DNA from: Phycisphaerae bacterium
GTDB lineage: Bacteria; Planctomycetota; Phycisphaerae; Tepidisphaerales; Tepidisphaeraceae
Assembly: GCA_025924315.1 (NCBI GenBank)
Contig: JAICIO010000044.1
Span: 1-41,850 of the forward strand
DNA: 41,850 nt
Direction: 5' to 3'
A program made the translations under genes and the position numbers. How positions within the stretch are numbered: position 1 is the first letter of the stretch; every line of letters starts with the position of its first letter. The notes under the pieces were generated by a model. That model had not been told where the DNA came from and searched no databases. It saw nothing but the letters and a program-made list of their open reading frames with translations. This document shows positions 32,063-41,383 of the stretch, one piece after another.

Positions 32063-34747
32063 GTGGTGAAACAGGATTCGGGTCAAATTCACCCTCTCAC
32101 CTCTCAACCTCCTCATCGATCTTTCGAAGACATGCCGCCCCGCGCTGCGCTCTGGGCGGCCGTGACGGCATCCTCGCTGCGCTGGTTTCTCATCATCGCG
32201 ATCTTCGTCTGCTGCGGATTGCCACTTCTTTGGGTCATTTTCCAGATCGCGACGAATCACCATGTGCTTGTGGAACTGAAGGTCGATCCGGGGTTTCGGT
32301 ATCGGCTGCTCGCGCGGACGCTGCTCTACAACATGACCGCGGCGCTGATTGCGGTGGGACTCGCGATCCCGGCGGGGCTGGCGCTGGGACGCGGGCGAGG
32401 GTGGCGCAGCGCGTTGCTTTGGATCGCGCTGCCGATTGGGTTGCTTCTGCCGTCGATTGTGTTTGCGTATGGGTGGAAGCAGATGCTGCGGATCATCGGC
32501 GTGTGGTACGGCCACTCCGGCATCGCGACGCAGAATGCGTTTGATTTCGCGCCGGCGACCGTGCCGGACATTCTGCGGTGTATTTGGACCCTCTCGACCT
32601 GGCTTTGGCCGTTGCCGGCGGCGCTGATGGGGTTGTCGCTGCGGCGGCTCGACACGCAGGTGCAGGAACAGGCGCTGCTCGACGGCGTGCTGTGGCGAAT
32701 CACACTGCGGCATTTGCTCGCGCCGGCGCTGGCGGCGTTTTGCATCTGCACGGTGCTGGCCGTGCAGGAATTCGCGGTATATGAGCCGACGGGGATTTCC
32801 GTCGTCGCGACGGAAACGCGCATGGTGTTCGAGACCGGCGCGTTTTCCTCGCCGAATAATCCGATCACGCAAACGTTCGGTCCCGTCGGAGCGCGCGGGG
32901 AGCGCAGCAGCGAAGAGATCGTGGGAGTAACCGGACAAGCAGCGCGCGCCGCGGCGGCGCTGGCGACGCTGCTTCCGCTGCTTGTGACGATGGGATTGCT
33001 GTCGCTCATCGCCTACATCGCGTCGCGGGGATTGAGCGTCACTGAAGCGGTGCAGGTCGGCCCGTGGCCCCGCGCGCTGAATGCGCGCGGATGGGTCGTC
33101 GCGCTCGCATGGGTGGTCATGGCGTTTACGGTCGGCGTGCCGATGGTGGCGATGTACGTTTCCTTGAAGCGGCACCTCTCTCCAATGGAGGTCTACAACG
33201 AGTTCGCACCGCAGGCGACGGGGTCGCTTGTCATCGCATCCGTCAGCGGAATCGTGGCGTTATTGCTGGCTTTGTCCGGGGCTTTGCGCCGCAGGCCGTT
33301 AGCTATCGTGCTAGGCGGAATCACCTTCTTGATCGGCGGGCAAATGCTCGCCATCGCTTTGATCCGCCTGTACAATCATCCGGCGCTGGATTGGGTTTAT
33401 AACGGCTTGCCAATCATCGTGATGGCGTACGTCGGACGGTTTGGTTGGATGGCCCTGATGGCGGCTGGTTTGAGCTGGTCGAGGCCGTGGCGCGAGCTGC
33501 GCGATTTGGCGTCGGTGGACGGCGCCACCCGGGCTCAAACGGCGTGGCATGTCATCTGGCCGCTCGCATGGCCAATCCTGGGGGCGTCGGCGATGCTCGT
33601 CATGATCCTTTCGCTGACCGAAGTCCCCGCGACGGTGCTGATCAGCCCGCAGCGTCCGCAACCAATGGTTCCCATGCTGATGACGTGGGTGCACATGCTG
33701 CGCTACGACTCGATGATCGAGGGATCATTGTTGCTCTGCGGGATCGTGATCGTGCTGGCGATCGGGGCGTTGTTGCTCACGGTGATCGGATCGCGAGCGG
33801 TGCGGGCGATTGCGATCAGATCCGGTGCGGCGCTCCCTGCGGCTAAAGCCGCCGGGCCTCTTATTGGGCTTGTGCTCGTTCTACAACTTGCTGGGTGCGG
33901 ATCCTCGAAGGAGCCGGAGAACATCTGGCTCGACACCGGCACGGGTCCCGGCCAGGTCGCTTATCCGCGCGCCGCGACGTATGACTCGATTGACGACACG
34001 TTCTTTGTCGTCGATCGCGTCGCTCGCGTTCAGCATTTCGATCACAACGGCAAATACCTCAACGAATGGCGGATGCCGAATTGGGAGCATGGGAAACCCG
34101 TCGGGATTTCGGTCGGGCCGGATGGAAATGTGTATGTTCCGGACACGCACTATCAACGCGTGATGGTTTACTCGCCGCAGGGGCAGTTGCTGCGGCAGTG
34201 GGGGAAGATGGGGACGGGGCCGGGCGATTTCATTTACCCAACCGACGTCGCGTTCGATTCGAAGGGAAATGTGTTCGTTTCCGAGTACGGCGACAACGAT
34301 CGCATCCAGGTCTTTAAACCCGACGGCACGTTCCTCTACACCTTCGGCAAAATGGGCCAGGGCGACGGAGAGTTCTCGCGCCCGCAAAGCATGGTGATCG
34401 ATCACGACATTCTCTATGTGACGGATGCGTGTAATCATCGCGTCGTGGTGTTCAAGACCGACGGCACGTTCCTCCGCAACATGGGCAAGTGCGGCAGCGG
34501 AATGGGCGAATTCCGCTACCCATGGGGCCTCGACGAAGACCATGACGGCAACCTCATCGTCTGCGAGCAAGGCAACAACCGCATCCAGAAAATCAACAAG
34601 ATCACCGGCGAGGGTCTGGCGATCTGGGGCAGCGCGGGAAGAGATCCCGGTCAGCTCGCGTATCCCTGGGCGGCGATCGTGGATAAGCGGGATCGGATCA
34701 TAACCGTCGACTCCGGAAACAATCGGTTGCAGGTGTTTGAGTTTTGA
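32063..34747 (+). CDS. Two-domain ABC permease (FbpB-like) fused to NHL beta-propeller
   Basis: 894 residues. GTG 32063 follows GAAGAGGGAG; ATG 32132 is an alternative. About 12 membrane helices in two halves carry the EAA loops of binding-protein-dependent permeases: QEQALLDGVLWRITLRHLLAP (about 203-223) and DLASVDGATRAQTAWHVIWP (about 480-500), as in ferric-iron FbpB-type permeases. The frame then runs through an AAKAAGP joint and a lipobox-like LQLAGC (Cys612) into an NHL domain (620-894) with blades such as VSVGPDGNVYVPDTHY and VIDHDILYVTDACNHRVVVF. A normal NHL lipoprotein would begin at that lipobox, so this looks like two genes joined in frame. No ATPase gene is near. The permease call is firm; the fusion needs checking. 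Confidence 0.85.
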   Translation: MVKQDSGQIHPLTSQPPHRSFEDMPPRAALWAAVTASSLRWFLIIAIFVCCGLPLLWVIFQIATNHHVLVELKVDPGFRYRLLARTLLYNMTAALIAVGLAIPAGLALGRGRGWRSALLWIALPIGLLLPSIVFAYGWKQMLRIIGVWYGHSGIATQNAFDFAPATVPDILRCIWTLSTWLWPLPAALMGLSLRRLDTQVQEQALLDGVLWRITLRHLLAPALAAFCICTVLAVQEFAVYEPTGISVVATETRMVFETGAFSSPNNPITQTFGPVGARGERSSEEIVGVTGQAARAAAALATLLPLLVTMGLLSLIAYIASRGLSVTEAVQVGPWPRALNARGWVVALAWVVMAFTVGVPMVAMYVSLKRHLSPMEVYNEFAPQATGSLVIASVSGIVALLLALSGALRRRPLAIVLGGITFLIGGQMLAIALIRLYNHPALDWVYNGLPIIVMAYVGRFGWMALMAAGLSWSRPWRELRDLASVDGATRAQTAWHVIWPLAWPILGASAMLVMILSLTEVPATVLISPQRPQPMVPMLMTWVHMLRYDSMIEGSLLLCGIVIVLAIGALLLTVIGSRAVRAIAIRSGAALPAAKAAGPLIGLVLVLQLAGCGSSKEPENIWLDTGTGPGQVAYPRAATYDSIDDTFFVVDRVARVQHFDHNGKYLNEWRMPNWEHGKPVGISVGPDGNVYVPDTHYQRVMVYSPQGQLLRQWGKMGTGPGDFIYPTDVAFDSKGNVFVSEYGDNDRIQVFKPDGTFLYTFGKMGQGDGEFSRPQSMVIDHDILYVTDACNHRVVVFKTDGTFLRNMGKCGSGMGEFRYPWGLDEDHDGNLIVCEQGNNRIQKINKITGEGLAIWGSAGRDPGQLAYPWAAIVDKRDRIITVDSGNNRLQVFEF

Positions 34748-34754
34748 AAAGAGA

Positions 34755-34837
34755 TTGTCCACGAATGGACACGAATGAACACGAATAAGGAAGAACTCCG
34801 AATCCATTCGTGAAGATTCGTGTCCATTCGTGGACAA
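34755..34837. repeat. Palindrome of ACGAATGAAC-type units
   Basis: Perfect 22-bp arms at 34755-34776 and 34816-34837, made of ACGAATGGAC, ACGAATGAAC and ACGAAT units in tandem. It starts 7 bases after the permease-NHL stop. The GTG at 34820, a possible start of the next gene, lies inside its right arm. Confidence 0.75.
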
Positions 34838-34846
34838 AAAAAGAAT

Positions 34847-37800
34847 TTGGATTCGTTCGATTTCATCCTCGCCTTCGCGAACCCCATCAAGCTGGAGTAC
34901 TTCTCCGGCTGGCTGGCTTTGGGCATCTTTGTCGCGTGCGCGATTCCGATCGTGCTGCTGGGGATGCGGTCGCTTTCGGGGTTGGGGCCGGTTCGGAAAT
35001 GGGTCGCGATTGTTGCGCGGTTGCTCGTCTTGCTGCTATTCGTGCTCATCATCGGCGGGATTCGGTGGCAGCGGCAGAACAAGATCGTTGAGGTGATGGC
35101 GATCCGTGACGTGAGCCAGTCGACGATGGAGGTTCACGATTATCCGGGCAAGTCGCTGCAGCAATCGATCGACGATGAACTGCAGACCGCCACGAAGGCG
35201 CCGGACAAAGAGCCGGACGATCGCATCGGTCAGGTGAGTTTCAGCAATACGCCGCAGATCGATGACGTGCCGAACATCACGCTGCGGCAGGACACGCACG
35301 CGATTCGCGCCGCCGGCAACGGCACCGACGCCGCGGCGGCGATTCAGCTGGCGCTGGCGACCATGAGCAAGGACGCGATGCATCGCCTGCTGCTCTTCTG
35401 GGACGGCAATGCGACCGCGGGCAACATTGACGAAGCCGTCGCTGCCGCCGCTTCTCAGCATGTTCCCATCGACGTCTTTCCTCTCAGGTACGACATCCAG
35501 CATGAAGTGATGGTCGATCACTTCGTCGCGCCGACGTGGAAGCGCGAAAACGAGCCGTTCACGCTCGACGTGTACCTTAAATCGACCAACGCGCTGCCGG
35601 TGCAGGGCAAGCTCTCCGTCCTGCACAACGACGCGCCGATGGATCTCGACGCCAGCACGCCCGGCGTGCAGGCGACGCGCATTGTCACGCTGCAGCCGGG
35701 GACCAATCACGAGCGCGTCTATGTTCCGGCGCTCCAGGCCTTCGGCATTCACCAGTTCAAAGCGATCTTCGAAGGCGAAAACGTCAGCGCCGAAGTCGGC
35801 CAGCAACCCAAGCCCGGGGAAACGCCAAAGCAAGGCGACACGCTGCTCGACAACAACACCGCCAGCGCGTTCACCTACGTGAAGGGCAAAGGCAAGATCC
35901 TCTACATCGACAACAGCCCGGATCAGCGCGGCGTGATGCTGCGGCAGGCCCTGCAGCGCGCGGAGATCGAGCTCGACAACGAACGCACCGGCGTCGATCA
36001 GTTCCCCGCCAGCCTGATGGAGCTGCAGAACTACGACGCGATCATCCTCGGCAACGTCCCGCGCGGCGCTGGCGGCCTCTCCGACGATCAGCAGAAGATG
36101 CTCGCGGCGTATGTGCACGATCTCGGCGGCGGGCTGTTGATGATCGGCGGCGAAGACACCTTCGGCGCCGGCGGGTGGCAGGGCTCAAAGCTCGAAGAAG
36201 TGTTGCCGGTGAACATGGAGATTCCCGCCCAGCGCGTGATCCCCAAAGGCGCGCTCGTGCTCGTGATGCACAGCTGCGAAATGCCGGACGGCAACTTCTG
36301 GGGCATGCAGTGCGCGTTGAAGGCCGTCGAGACGCTCAGCTCGCGCGATGAAGTCGGCGTGATCACGTTCGGTTGGAACGGCGGGATGAGCAATTGGGAT
36401 TACCCGCTGAGCGAAAAGGGCGACGGCTCGCGCGTGAACGCCGCCATCAAGAACATGCAGGTCGGCGATATGCCGAGCTTCGACGACTCGCTTAACGTCG
36501 CGATGAACGGCATCAATGGGCAAGGCGGGCTCGTGCGCTCGGACGCGCGGCAGAAGCACGTGATCGTCGTCTCGGATGGTGACCCCGCCATGCCGAGCGA
36601 CAAGCTGATGGATCAGTATAAGCAGCAGAAGGTGACGATCTCGACCGTCACGATCTACACCCACACACCCGGCACGCCCAGCCCGCAGATGCAGGCGATG
36701 GCCAAACGCACCGGCGGACGCGTCTACGGCCCGATCGAATCGAACCCTGGGCAGCTCCCGCAAATCTTCATCAAAGAAGCGCGCGTCGTGCGACGCTCGA
36801 TGATCTATGAGGAAACGAAACCGCCGTACATCCCTCTGCGGCGCACGCCCACCAGCAGCGACATGATGAAGGGCCTGCCTGGCGATCTCCCCGCGATCAG
36901 CGGCATGGTCCTCACCAGCCGCAAGCCCAATCCGCAGGTCGAAGTGCCGATCCTCGGCGGGAAGAACAATGATCCCGTCTTCGCACATTGGCAAACCGGT
37001 CTCGGTCGCGCCGCCGTGTGGACGAGCGACGCCTACAACCGCTGGGGTTTCCAGTGGGCCGGGAGCCCACTTTACGACAAGTTCTGGACGCAGGTGGTGC
37101 GCGGCGTCGCGCGTCCGCCGATGAGCACCGACTTTGAAGTGCAGACCACGCAAGTCGGCGACAAGGGGAAAATTACTGTCGAAGCGACGAACAAGGACGA
37201 CGCGTTCCTCAACTTCCTCAGCATCAATGGCGCCGTCGTCGGCCCCGACAACAAGCCGCTGCCGGTTCGCCTCGTGCAGACAGGCCCCGGCACCTACGAA
37301 GGCGAGTTCGATGCGAAAGAGCCGGGCACCTATGCGGCGTCGCTCAGTTACAAGAGCCCGAAAGGCGCCGCGGGGCTGATCGTTTCCGGCATGGCGGTGA
37401 ACGCATCGCCCGAACTGCGCGATCTCAAGAGCAACGAAGCCCTCCTCAAGCAAATCGCGGAGCGCACCGGCGGGCGCTATTATGATCAGCCGTGGCAACA
37501 AGCGACCGCGGGCCTCTTCACGCGCGAAGGACTGCAACCCAGCGCGTCCCCGCTGCCGATCTGGGACATCATGATCCCGATCCTGCTCGCGCTGATCATC
37601 ATCGACATCGCCATTCGCCGAATCGCCTGGGACTGGCAGAGCACCAAGCGCCTGGTCGCCGCCGCCGGTGAACAGATCCGCATGTACACCACGCAGCGCA
37701 AGGTCGAAAGCGCCCCGACGCTCGACGCGCTCAAAAAAGTGCGCGGCGAAGTCGCGGAAACCAAATTCAAAGTCGCGGAAGAGGGAGCACCGTCGCAGCG

Positions 37801-38014
37801 CCCAAATCCGAAAGCCAAGTTCGAAGCCAAGGAAGGCGTCGAAGGCGACATCAGCAAAGTGGTGGGCGGCGCCAGCGACAAACCGATCCCGCCCGCTCCA
37901 AAAGGCAAAGAACCCAAAGGCGGCGTCCCCGAGCAAGGCCATACGAGCAGCCTGCTCGAAGCCAAACGCCGCGCGCAGCAAAAGATGAGAGAACGAGAAC
38001 AAGGAGACCAGTAA
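34847..38014 (+). CDS. VWA/GATase-like membrane protein, copy A
   Basis: 1055 residues from TTG 34847, chosen because it lines up with the start of the neighbouring paralog; GTG 34820 is in frame but inside the palindrome. Helices at 22-41 and 53-71, then a first von Willebrand A-like domain with a DVSQS MIDAS (Asp88-Ser92), a beta-rich spacer, a glutamine-amidotransferase-like region (GGGLLMIGGEDTFGAGGW), a second VWA-like region, and a C-terminal helix near 904-925 followed by a cytoplasmic-type tail ending in SLLEAKRRAQQKM. In the second VWA region the MIDAS DxSxS is replaced by H475-S-C-E-M, so metal binding there is doubtful. MIDAS-type VWA proteins act with MoxR ATPases in assembly or maturation of envelope complexes. 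Confidence 0.87.
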   Translation: MDSFDFILAFANPIKLEYFSGWLALGIFVACAIPIVLLGMRSLSGLGPVRKWVAIVARLLVLLLFVLIIGGIRWQRQNKIVEVMAIRDVSQSTMEVHDYPGKSLQQSIDDELQTATKAPDKEPDDRIGQVSFSNTPQIDDVPNITLRQDTHAIRAAGNGTDAAAAIQLALATMSKDAMHRLLLFWDGNATAGNIDEAVAAAASQHVPIDVFPLRYDIQHEVMVDHFVAPTWKRENEPFTLDVYLKSTNALPVQGKLSVLHNDAPMDLDASTPGVQATRIVTLQPGTNHERVYVPALQAFGIHQFKAIFEGENVSAEVGQQPKPGETPKQGDTLLDNNTASAFTYVKGKGKILYIDNSPDQRGVMLRQALQRAEIELDNERTGVDQFPASLMELQNYDAIILGNVPRGAGGLSDDQQKMLAAYVHDLGGGLLMIGGEDTFGAGGWQGSKLEEVLPVNMEIPAQRVIPKGALVLVMHSCEMPDGNFWGMQCALKAVETLSSRDEVGVITFGWNGGMSNWDYPLSEKGDGSRVNAAIKNMQVGDMPSFDDSLNVAMNGINGQGGLVRSDARQKHVIVVSDGDPAMPSDKLMDQYKQQKVTISTVTIYTHTPGTPSPQMQAMAKRTGGRVYGPIESNPGQLPQIFIKEARVVRRSMIYEETKPPYIPLRRTPTSSDMMKGLPGDLPAISGMVLTSRKPNPQVEVPILGGKNNDPVFAHWQTGLGRAAVWTSDAYNRWGFQWAGSPLYDKFWTQVVRGVARPPMSTDFEVQTTQVGDKGKITVEATNKDDAFLNFLSINGAVVGPDNKPLPVRLVQTGPGTYEGEFDAKEPGTYAASLSYKSPKGAAGLIVSGMAVNASPELRDLKSNEALLKQIAERTGGRYYDQPWQQATAGLFTREGLQPSASPLPIWDIMIPILLALIIIDIAIRRIAWDWQSTKRLVAAAGEQIRMYTTQRKVESAPTLDALKKVRGEVAETKFKVAEEGAPSQRPNPKAKFEAKEGVEGDISKVVGGASDKPIPPAPKGKEPKGGVPEQGHTSSLLEAKRRAQQKMREREQGDQ

Positions 38015-38019
38015 GAAAT

Positions 38020-38247
38020 CCGAATTCCGAAACCCGAATGTCGATTCAATGACCGAATGACCGAATGCCCAGATGTTTTCATGAGCAGGCCGAATGTCAT
38101 CCGGAGCGCAGCGAAGGATCTCGAAATCGGTATACGCGCCCGAACCCGAGATTCTTCGCTTTGCTCAGAATGACGAGGCGCATCGTTCGGTCATTTGGCC
38201 ATTCGGTCATTCGAGCATTGATTCGCCATTCGGGCTTCGGACTTCGG
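38020..38247. repeat. Nested palindromic element between the VWA paralogs
   Basis: Outer arms of about 50 bases, built of ACCGAATG units, at 38020-38070 and 38198-38247. Inside lies a complete second element with arms 38095-38123 (TGTCATCCGGAGCGCAGCG and on) and 38147-38174, the type also found at 18735-18923. The outer arm begins 6 bases after the stop at 38014 and ends 10 bases before the GTG of copy B. Confidence 0.75.
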
Positions 38248-38257
38248 GCTTGAGCAC

Positions 38258-41200
38258 GTGACACCGGCAGCGACAACCATCTTCGATCGACTCGCCTTTC
38301 CGCTGCGGCTGGAATACCTCTCCGTGCCGGCGGCGCTGGGGATCTTCTGCGCGCTGGCGGGGATGGTCGTTTACACCGGATCGAAGTCCCTGCGATGGCT
38401 CGGCCCGACGCGGCAGTGGGTCGCCATCGGTGTTCGATTGTGCGTGATCTGGTTCGTCGTTCTCCTGCTCGCGGGGGCGCATTGGCAGCAGCGCAACAAA
38501 GACGTCGAAGTGATGGTGCTGCGCGACGTTTCCGCCTCCACAAATGCGGCCGGCGATTCCAACGGCGAAAAGTTCGACGACTTCCTTCAGCATGCCGCCA
38601 AGAACAAGCCCGCCGGCGATCGCATCGGCGTCGTGGGTTTCGATTCTCAGGCGATGATCGACGCGATGCCCGACACGTCGCTTCATAAAGATCAGGGCCA
38701 CGCCCAGCACTCCGCCGCCGACGGAACCGACATCGCCGGCGCCATCCAGACCGGCCTCGCGTCATTCCACAGCGACGCGATGAAACGCCTCGTCTTGATC
38801 AGCGATGGCAACGCCACGCAAGGCGCCACCGACGACGCCCTCTCCGCGGCGGCGTCGCTTCACATCCCCATCGACGTCATCCCAATGACCTATCGCATCG
38901 CGAAAGAAGTGATGGTCGAGCGCATCGCCTCACCCACGAGCACGCGCGAGGGCGAACCGTTTTCGATCGACGTATACGTGAAATCGACGAGCGCCTTTCG
39001 GGTTCCGGGCCGATTGAGCGTGACCGATCAGGATGCGCCCCTCGATCTCGATCCGAACACACCCGGTGTGCAGGCGTCAATCCCGGTCGAGCTCGCGCCC
39101 GGCACGAATTCGTTCCGCGTGAAAGTGCCACCGTCGCAAGGCAGCGGAATTCACCTCTTCCGCGCCAGCTTCATCGCCGACAACGCGAGCGACGATCAAC
39201 TCGCCGGCAACAACGTCGCCGAGTCCTTCACGTTCGTCCGTGGACACGGGCAAATTCTTTACGTCGATAACACGGGCACGCCCACGACGGGTTCAGCACT
39301 GATCGACGCGCTGAAATCACAGGGCATCGACATCTCCGCCGATAACCACATTCGCCCGGATCAGTTCCCCTCGCGGTTGGTGGATCTACAACCTTACGAT
39401 GCGGTGATCCTCGCGAATGTTTCGATCGGCGCCGGCGGACTCACCGCGCAGCAGGATCGGATTCTCTCGCAGTATGTGCACGAACTCGGCGGCGGATTGC
39501 TTGTGATTGGCGGGCCGGACACGCTTGGCGCCGGCAACTGGCAGGGCAGCGAGTTGGAAAAAGTCGTGCCGGTGAACATGGAAATCCCCGCCGAGCGCGT
39601 CCTGCCCGCGGGGGCGATCGTGCTCGTGCTCGACCACTCCGGCTCAATGTCCGGCCCGATGCCCGGCGCGCCCGAGATCAGCAAGCAGCAGATCGCCAAC
39701 GAGTCCGCCATTCTTTCGCTGCAGACCCTTCAGCGCGACGACTGGCTCGGCATGATCGCGTTCGACGATCAGCCGACGTGGGTCATCGGCCTCGGCCCGA
39801 ATCACGACGCCGCGCTGAATGAAAGGCGCATCCGCTCGATCGCGCCCGCGGGTGGAACCGCGATCGTCCCCGCGCTCGACGCCGCGTGCGATGCGCTCGC
39901 GAAACTTTCACCCAAAGATGTCGCGTCGAAGCGCATCCTCCTCATGACCGACGGCCAGAGTGAGCCCGGAAACTTCGAAGCGTCGATGAAGCGAGTCCGC
40001 GCGGCAAAGATCACGGTCTCGACCATCGCCGTCGGCGCCGATGCCGATCGCCCGCTGCTCGCGCGCATTGCGCAAGCGAGCGGAGGCGCCGCGTACAGCG
40101 TCGATTCACCGAAACAGCTCACGCAGGTTTTTGTGCGCGAAGCGCGTACGCTTCGCCGCCAGCTCATCAGCGAACCGCCGGCGGGAATCATCGTCGCGCA
40201 AACACACGCGGCCGATCAGCTGATTCAGGGCCTCGCGGGCGAATCGCTTCCGCTGCTCAACGGCATGGTGCTCACGAGCGTGAAGCCGAGCCCACTCGTC
40301 AACACCGCGCTCGTGACGCCGAATCGCTACCGCGATCCGATCCTCTCCGAATGGCAATCCGGCCTAGGGCGCGCCGCGGTGTTCACCGCGGACGCCACCA
40401 AGCGCTGGGCGCCACAGTGGGTCGCCTCGCCCATGTTCGGCAAGTTCTGGGCGCAGCTTCTTCGCACCGTCGAGCGGCCGGCGATGAGCAATGATTTTGA
40501 AGTGCAGACCGTGCGCGAGGGCAATCGCACGCGCCTGATCGTCGAGGCGACCGATCGCGTTGGTGATGCAATTAACTTTTATACCTTCGCCGGTCGCGTC
40601 GCCGGACCGCGCGACACGCCGCCGGAAGATCTCGCGCTCGTGCAGACGGGACCCGGGCGGTATGAAACAACGTTCGATTCGCACGAGCCCGGCGGCCACG
40701 TCGCGGGCATACAATTCAGCGGGCCAAACGGCCAGCGCGGCTCGCTGCTGGCGGGCGTTTCGACTCAGTCGTCGATCGAGCTTCGCGACCTGCAGAGCAA
40801 CGATGCCCAGCTGGCCGACATCGCCAATCGCACCGGCGGGCGATTGCTGCCGTCGTTTGAGCATGGCGCCGCGATGGCGAACCTTTTCACGCGCGACGGG
40901 TTGTCCGAATCGACCAGTTCCCGGCCGATTACTGATGGCTTGCTCATCACGGTCGTGACGATGATCCTGATCGACGTTGCAGTCCGGCGCATCGCGTGGG
41001 ACTGGAAGCACATGAAGCAGATGGCGTTCGCGGGCATGACATACGTTCGCAGTTACACAACCGCCCCGCAGGCGCAGCCGGCGCGGACGCTGGAGAGTTT
41101 GAAGAAAGTGCACGAAGGCATCGCCACAACCACGACCGCGAAGACAACGCCAAATATCCTGGCAAGCGGCTTCGCAGCGCCCGCGGCGGCGAGCGTTTTG

Positions 41201-41329
41201 CGCGACGCGCCGAAGCCCGAGCCCGAGCGTGAAACGCGGCGATCGTTCCACACGGGTGGATTGCTCGAAGCGAAGCGTCGCGCGCAACAGCACATTACCG
41301 ACATGACGAACGATCCGAAGCAGCAGTAG
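38258..41329 (+). CDS. VWA/GATase-like membrane protein, copy B
   Basis: 1023 residues from GTG 38258, directly after the nested palindrome, without a clear Shine-Dalgarno. The domain order repeats copy A: two N-terminal helices (about 23-41, 53-71), a VWA domain with DVSAS (Asp90-Ser94), a beta-rich middle, a GATase-like region (GGGLLVIGGPDTLGAGNW), a second VWA domain and a C-terminal helix with a tail ending in GLLEAKRRAQQHI. Here the second MIDAS is intact, D459-H-S-G-S463, followed by ILLMTDGQSEPG, a canonical metal-ion site. It is a tandem duplicate, and the intact copy probably does the ligand binding. Next to MoxR it suggests a MoxR-VWA module in the inner membrane or periplasm. Confidence 0.88.
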   Translation: MTPAATTIFDRLAFPLRLEYLSVPAALGIFCALAGMVVYTGSKSLRWLGPTRQWVAIGVRLCVIWFVVLLLAGAHWQQRNKDVEVMVLRDVSASTNAAGDSNGEKFDDFLQHAAKNKPAGDRIGVVGFDSQAMIDAMPDTSLHKDQGHAQHSAADGTDIAGAIQTGLASFHSDAMKRLVLISDGNATQGATDDALSAAASLHIPIDVIPMTYRIAKEVMVERIASPTSTREGEPFSIDVYVKSTSAFRVPGRLSVTDQDAPLDLDPNTPGVQASIPVELAPGTNSFRVKVPPSQGSGIHLFRASFIADNASDDQLAGNNVAESFTFVRGHGQILYVDNTGTPTTGSALIDALKSQGIDISADNHIRPDQFPSRLVDLQPYDAVILANVSIGAGGLTAQQDRILSQYVHELGGGLLVIGGPDTLGAGNWQGSELEKVVPVNMEIPAERVLPAGAIVLVLDHSGSMSGPMPGAPEISKQQIANESAILSLQTLQRDDWLGMIAFDDQPTWVIGLGPNHDAALNERRIRSIAPAGGTAIVPALDAACDALAKLSPKDVASKRILLMTDGQSEPGNFEASMKRVRAAKITVSTIAVGADADRPLLARIAQASGGAAYSVDSPKQLTQVFVREARTLRRQLISEPPAGIIVAQTHAADQLIQGLAGESLPLLNGMVLTSVKPSPLVNTALVTPNRYRDPILSEWQSGLGRAAVFTADATKRWAPQWVASPMFGKFWAQLLRTVERPAMSNDFEVQTVREGNRTRLIVEATDRVGDAINFYTFAGRVAGPRDTPPEDLALVQTGPGRYETTFDSHEPGGHVAGIQFSGPNGQRGSLLAGVSTQSSIELRDLQSNDAQLADIANRTGGRLLPSFEHGAAMANLFTRDGLSESTSSRPITDGLLITVVTMILIDVAVRRIAWDWKHMKQMAFAGMTYVRSYTTAPQAQPARTLESLKKVHEGIATTTTAKTTPNILASGFAAPAAASVLRDAPKPEPERETRRSFHTGGLLEAKRRAQQHITDMTNDPKQQ

Positions 41330-41337
41330 TTTGTTTT

Positions 41338-41358
41338 GCACGGGCGAGGCGCCCGTGC
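41338..41358. repeat. Short hairpin GCACGGGC/GCCCGTGC before moxR
   Basis: Arms 41338-41345 and 41351-41358 around the loop GAGGC, 8 bases after the VWA copy B stop and 25 bases before the moxR start. It is a small member of the GC-rich palindromes and could act as a terminator or as an RNA end. Confidence 0.5.
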
Positions 41359-41383
41359 CACGAGAAGAAGAGGACACGAAACA

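Noticed and set aside
36185-38002. 605-residue open frame on the minus strand
   Set aside because: It is antisense to VWA copy A, has no family motif and shows only the biased composition of a shadow frame.
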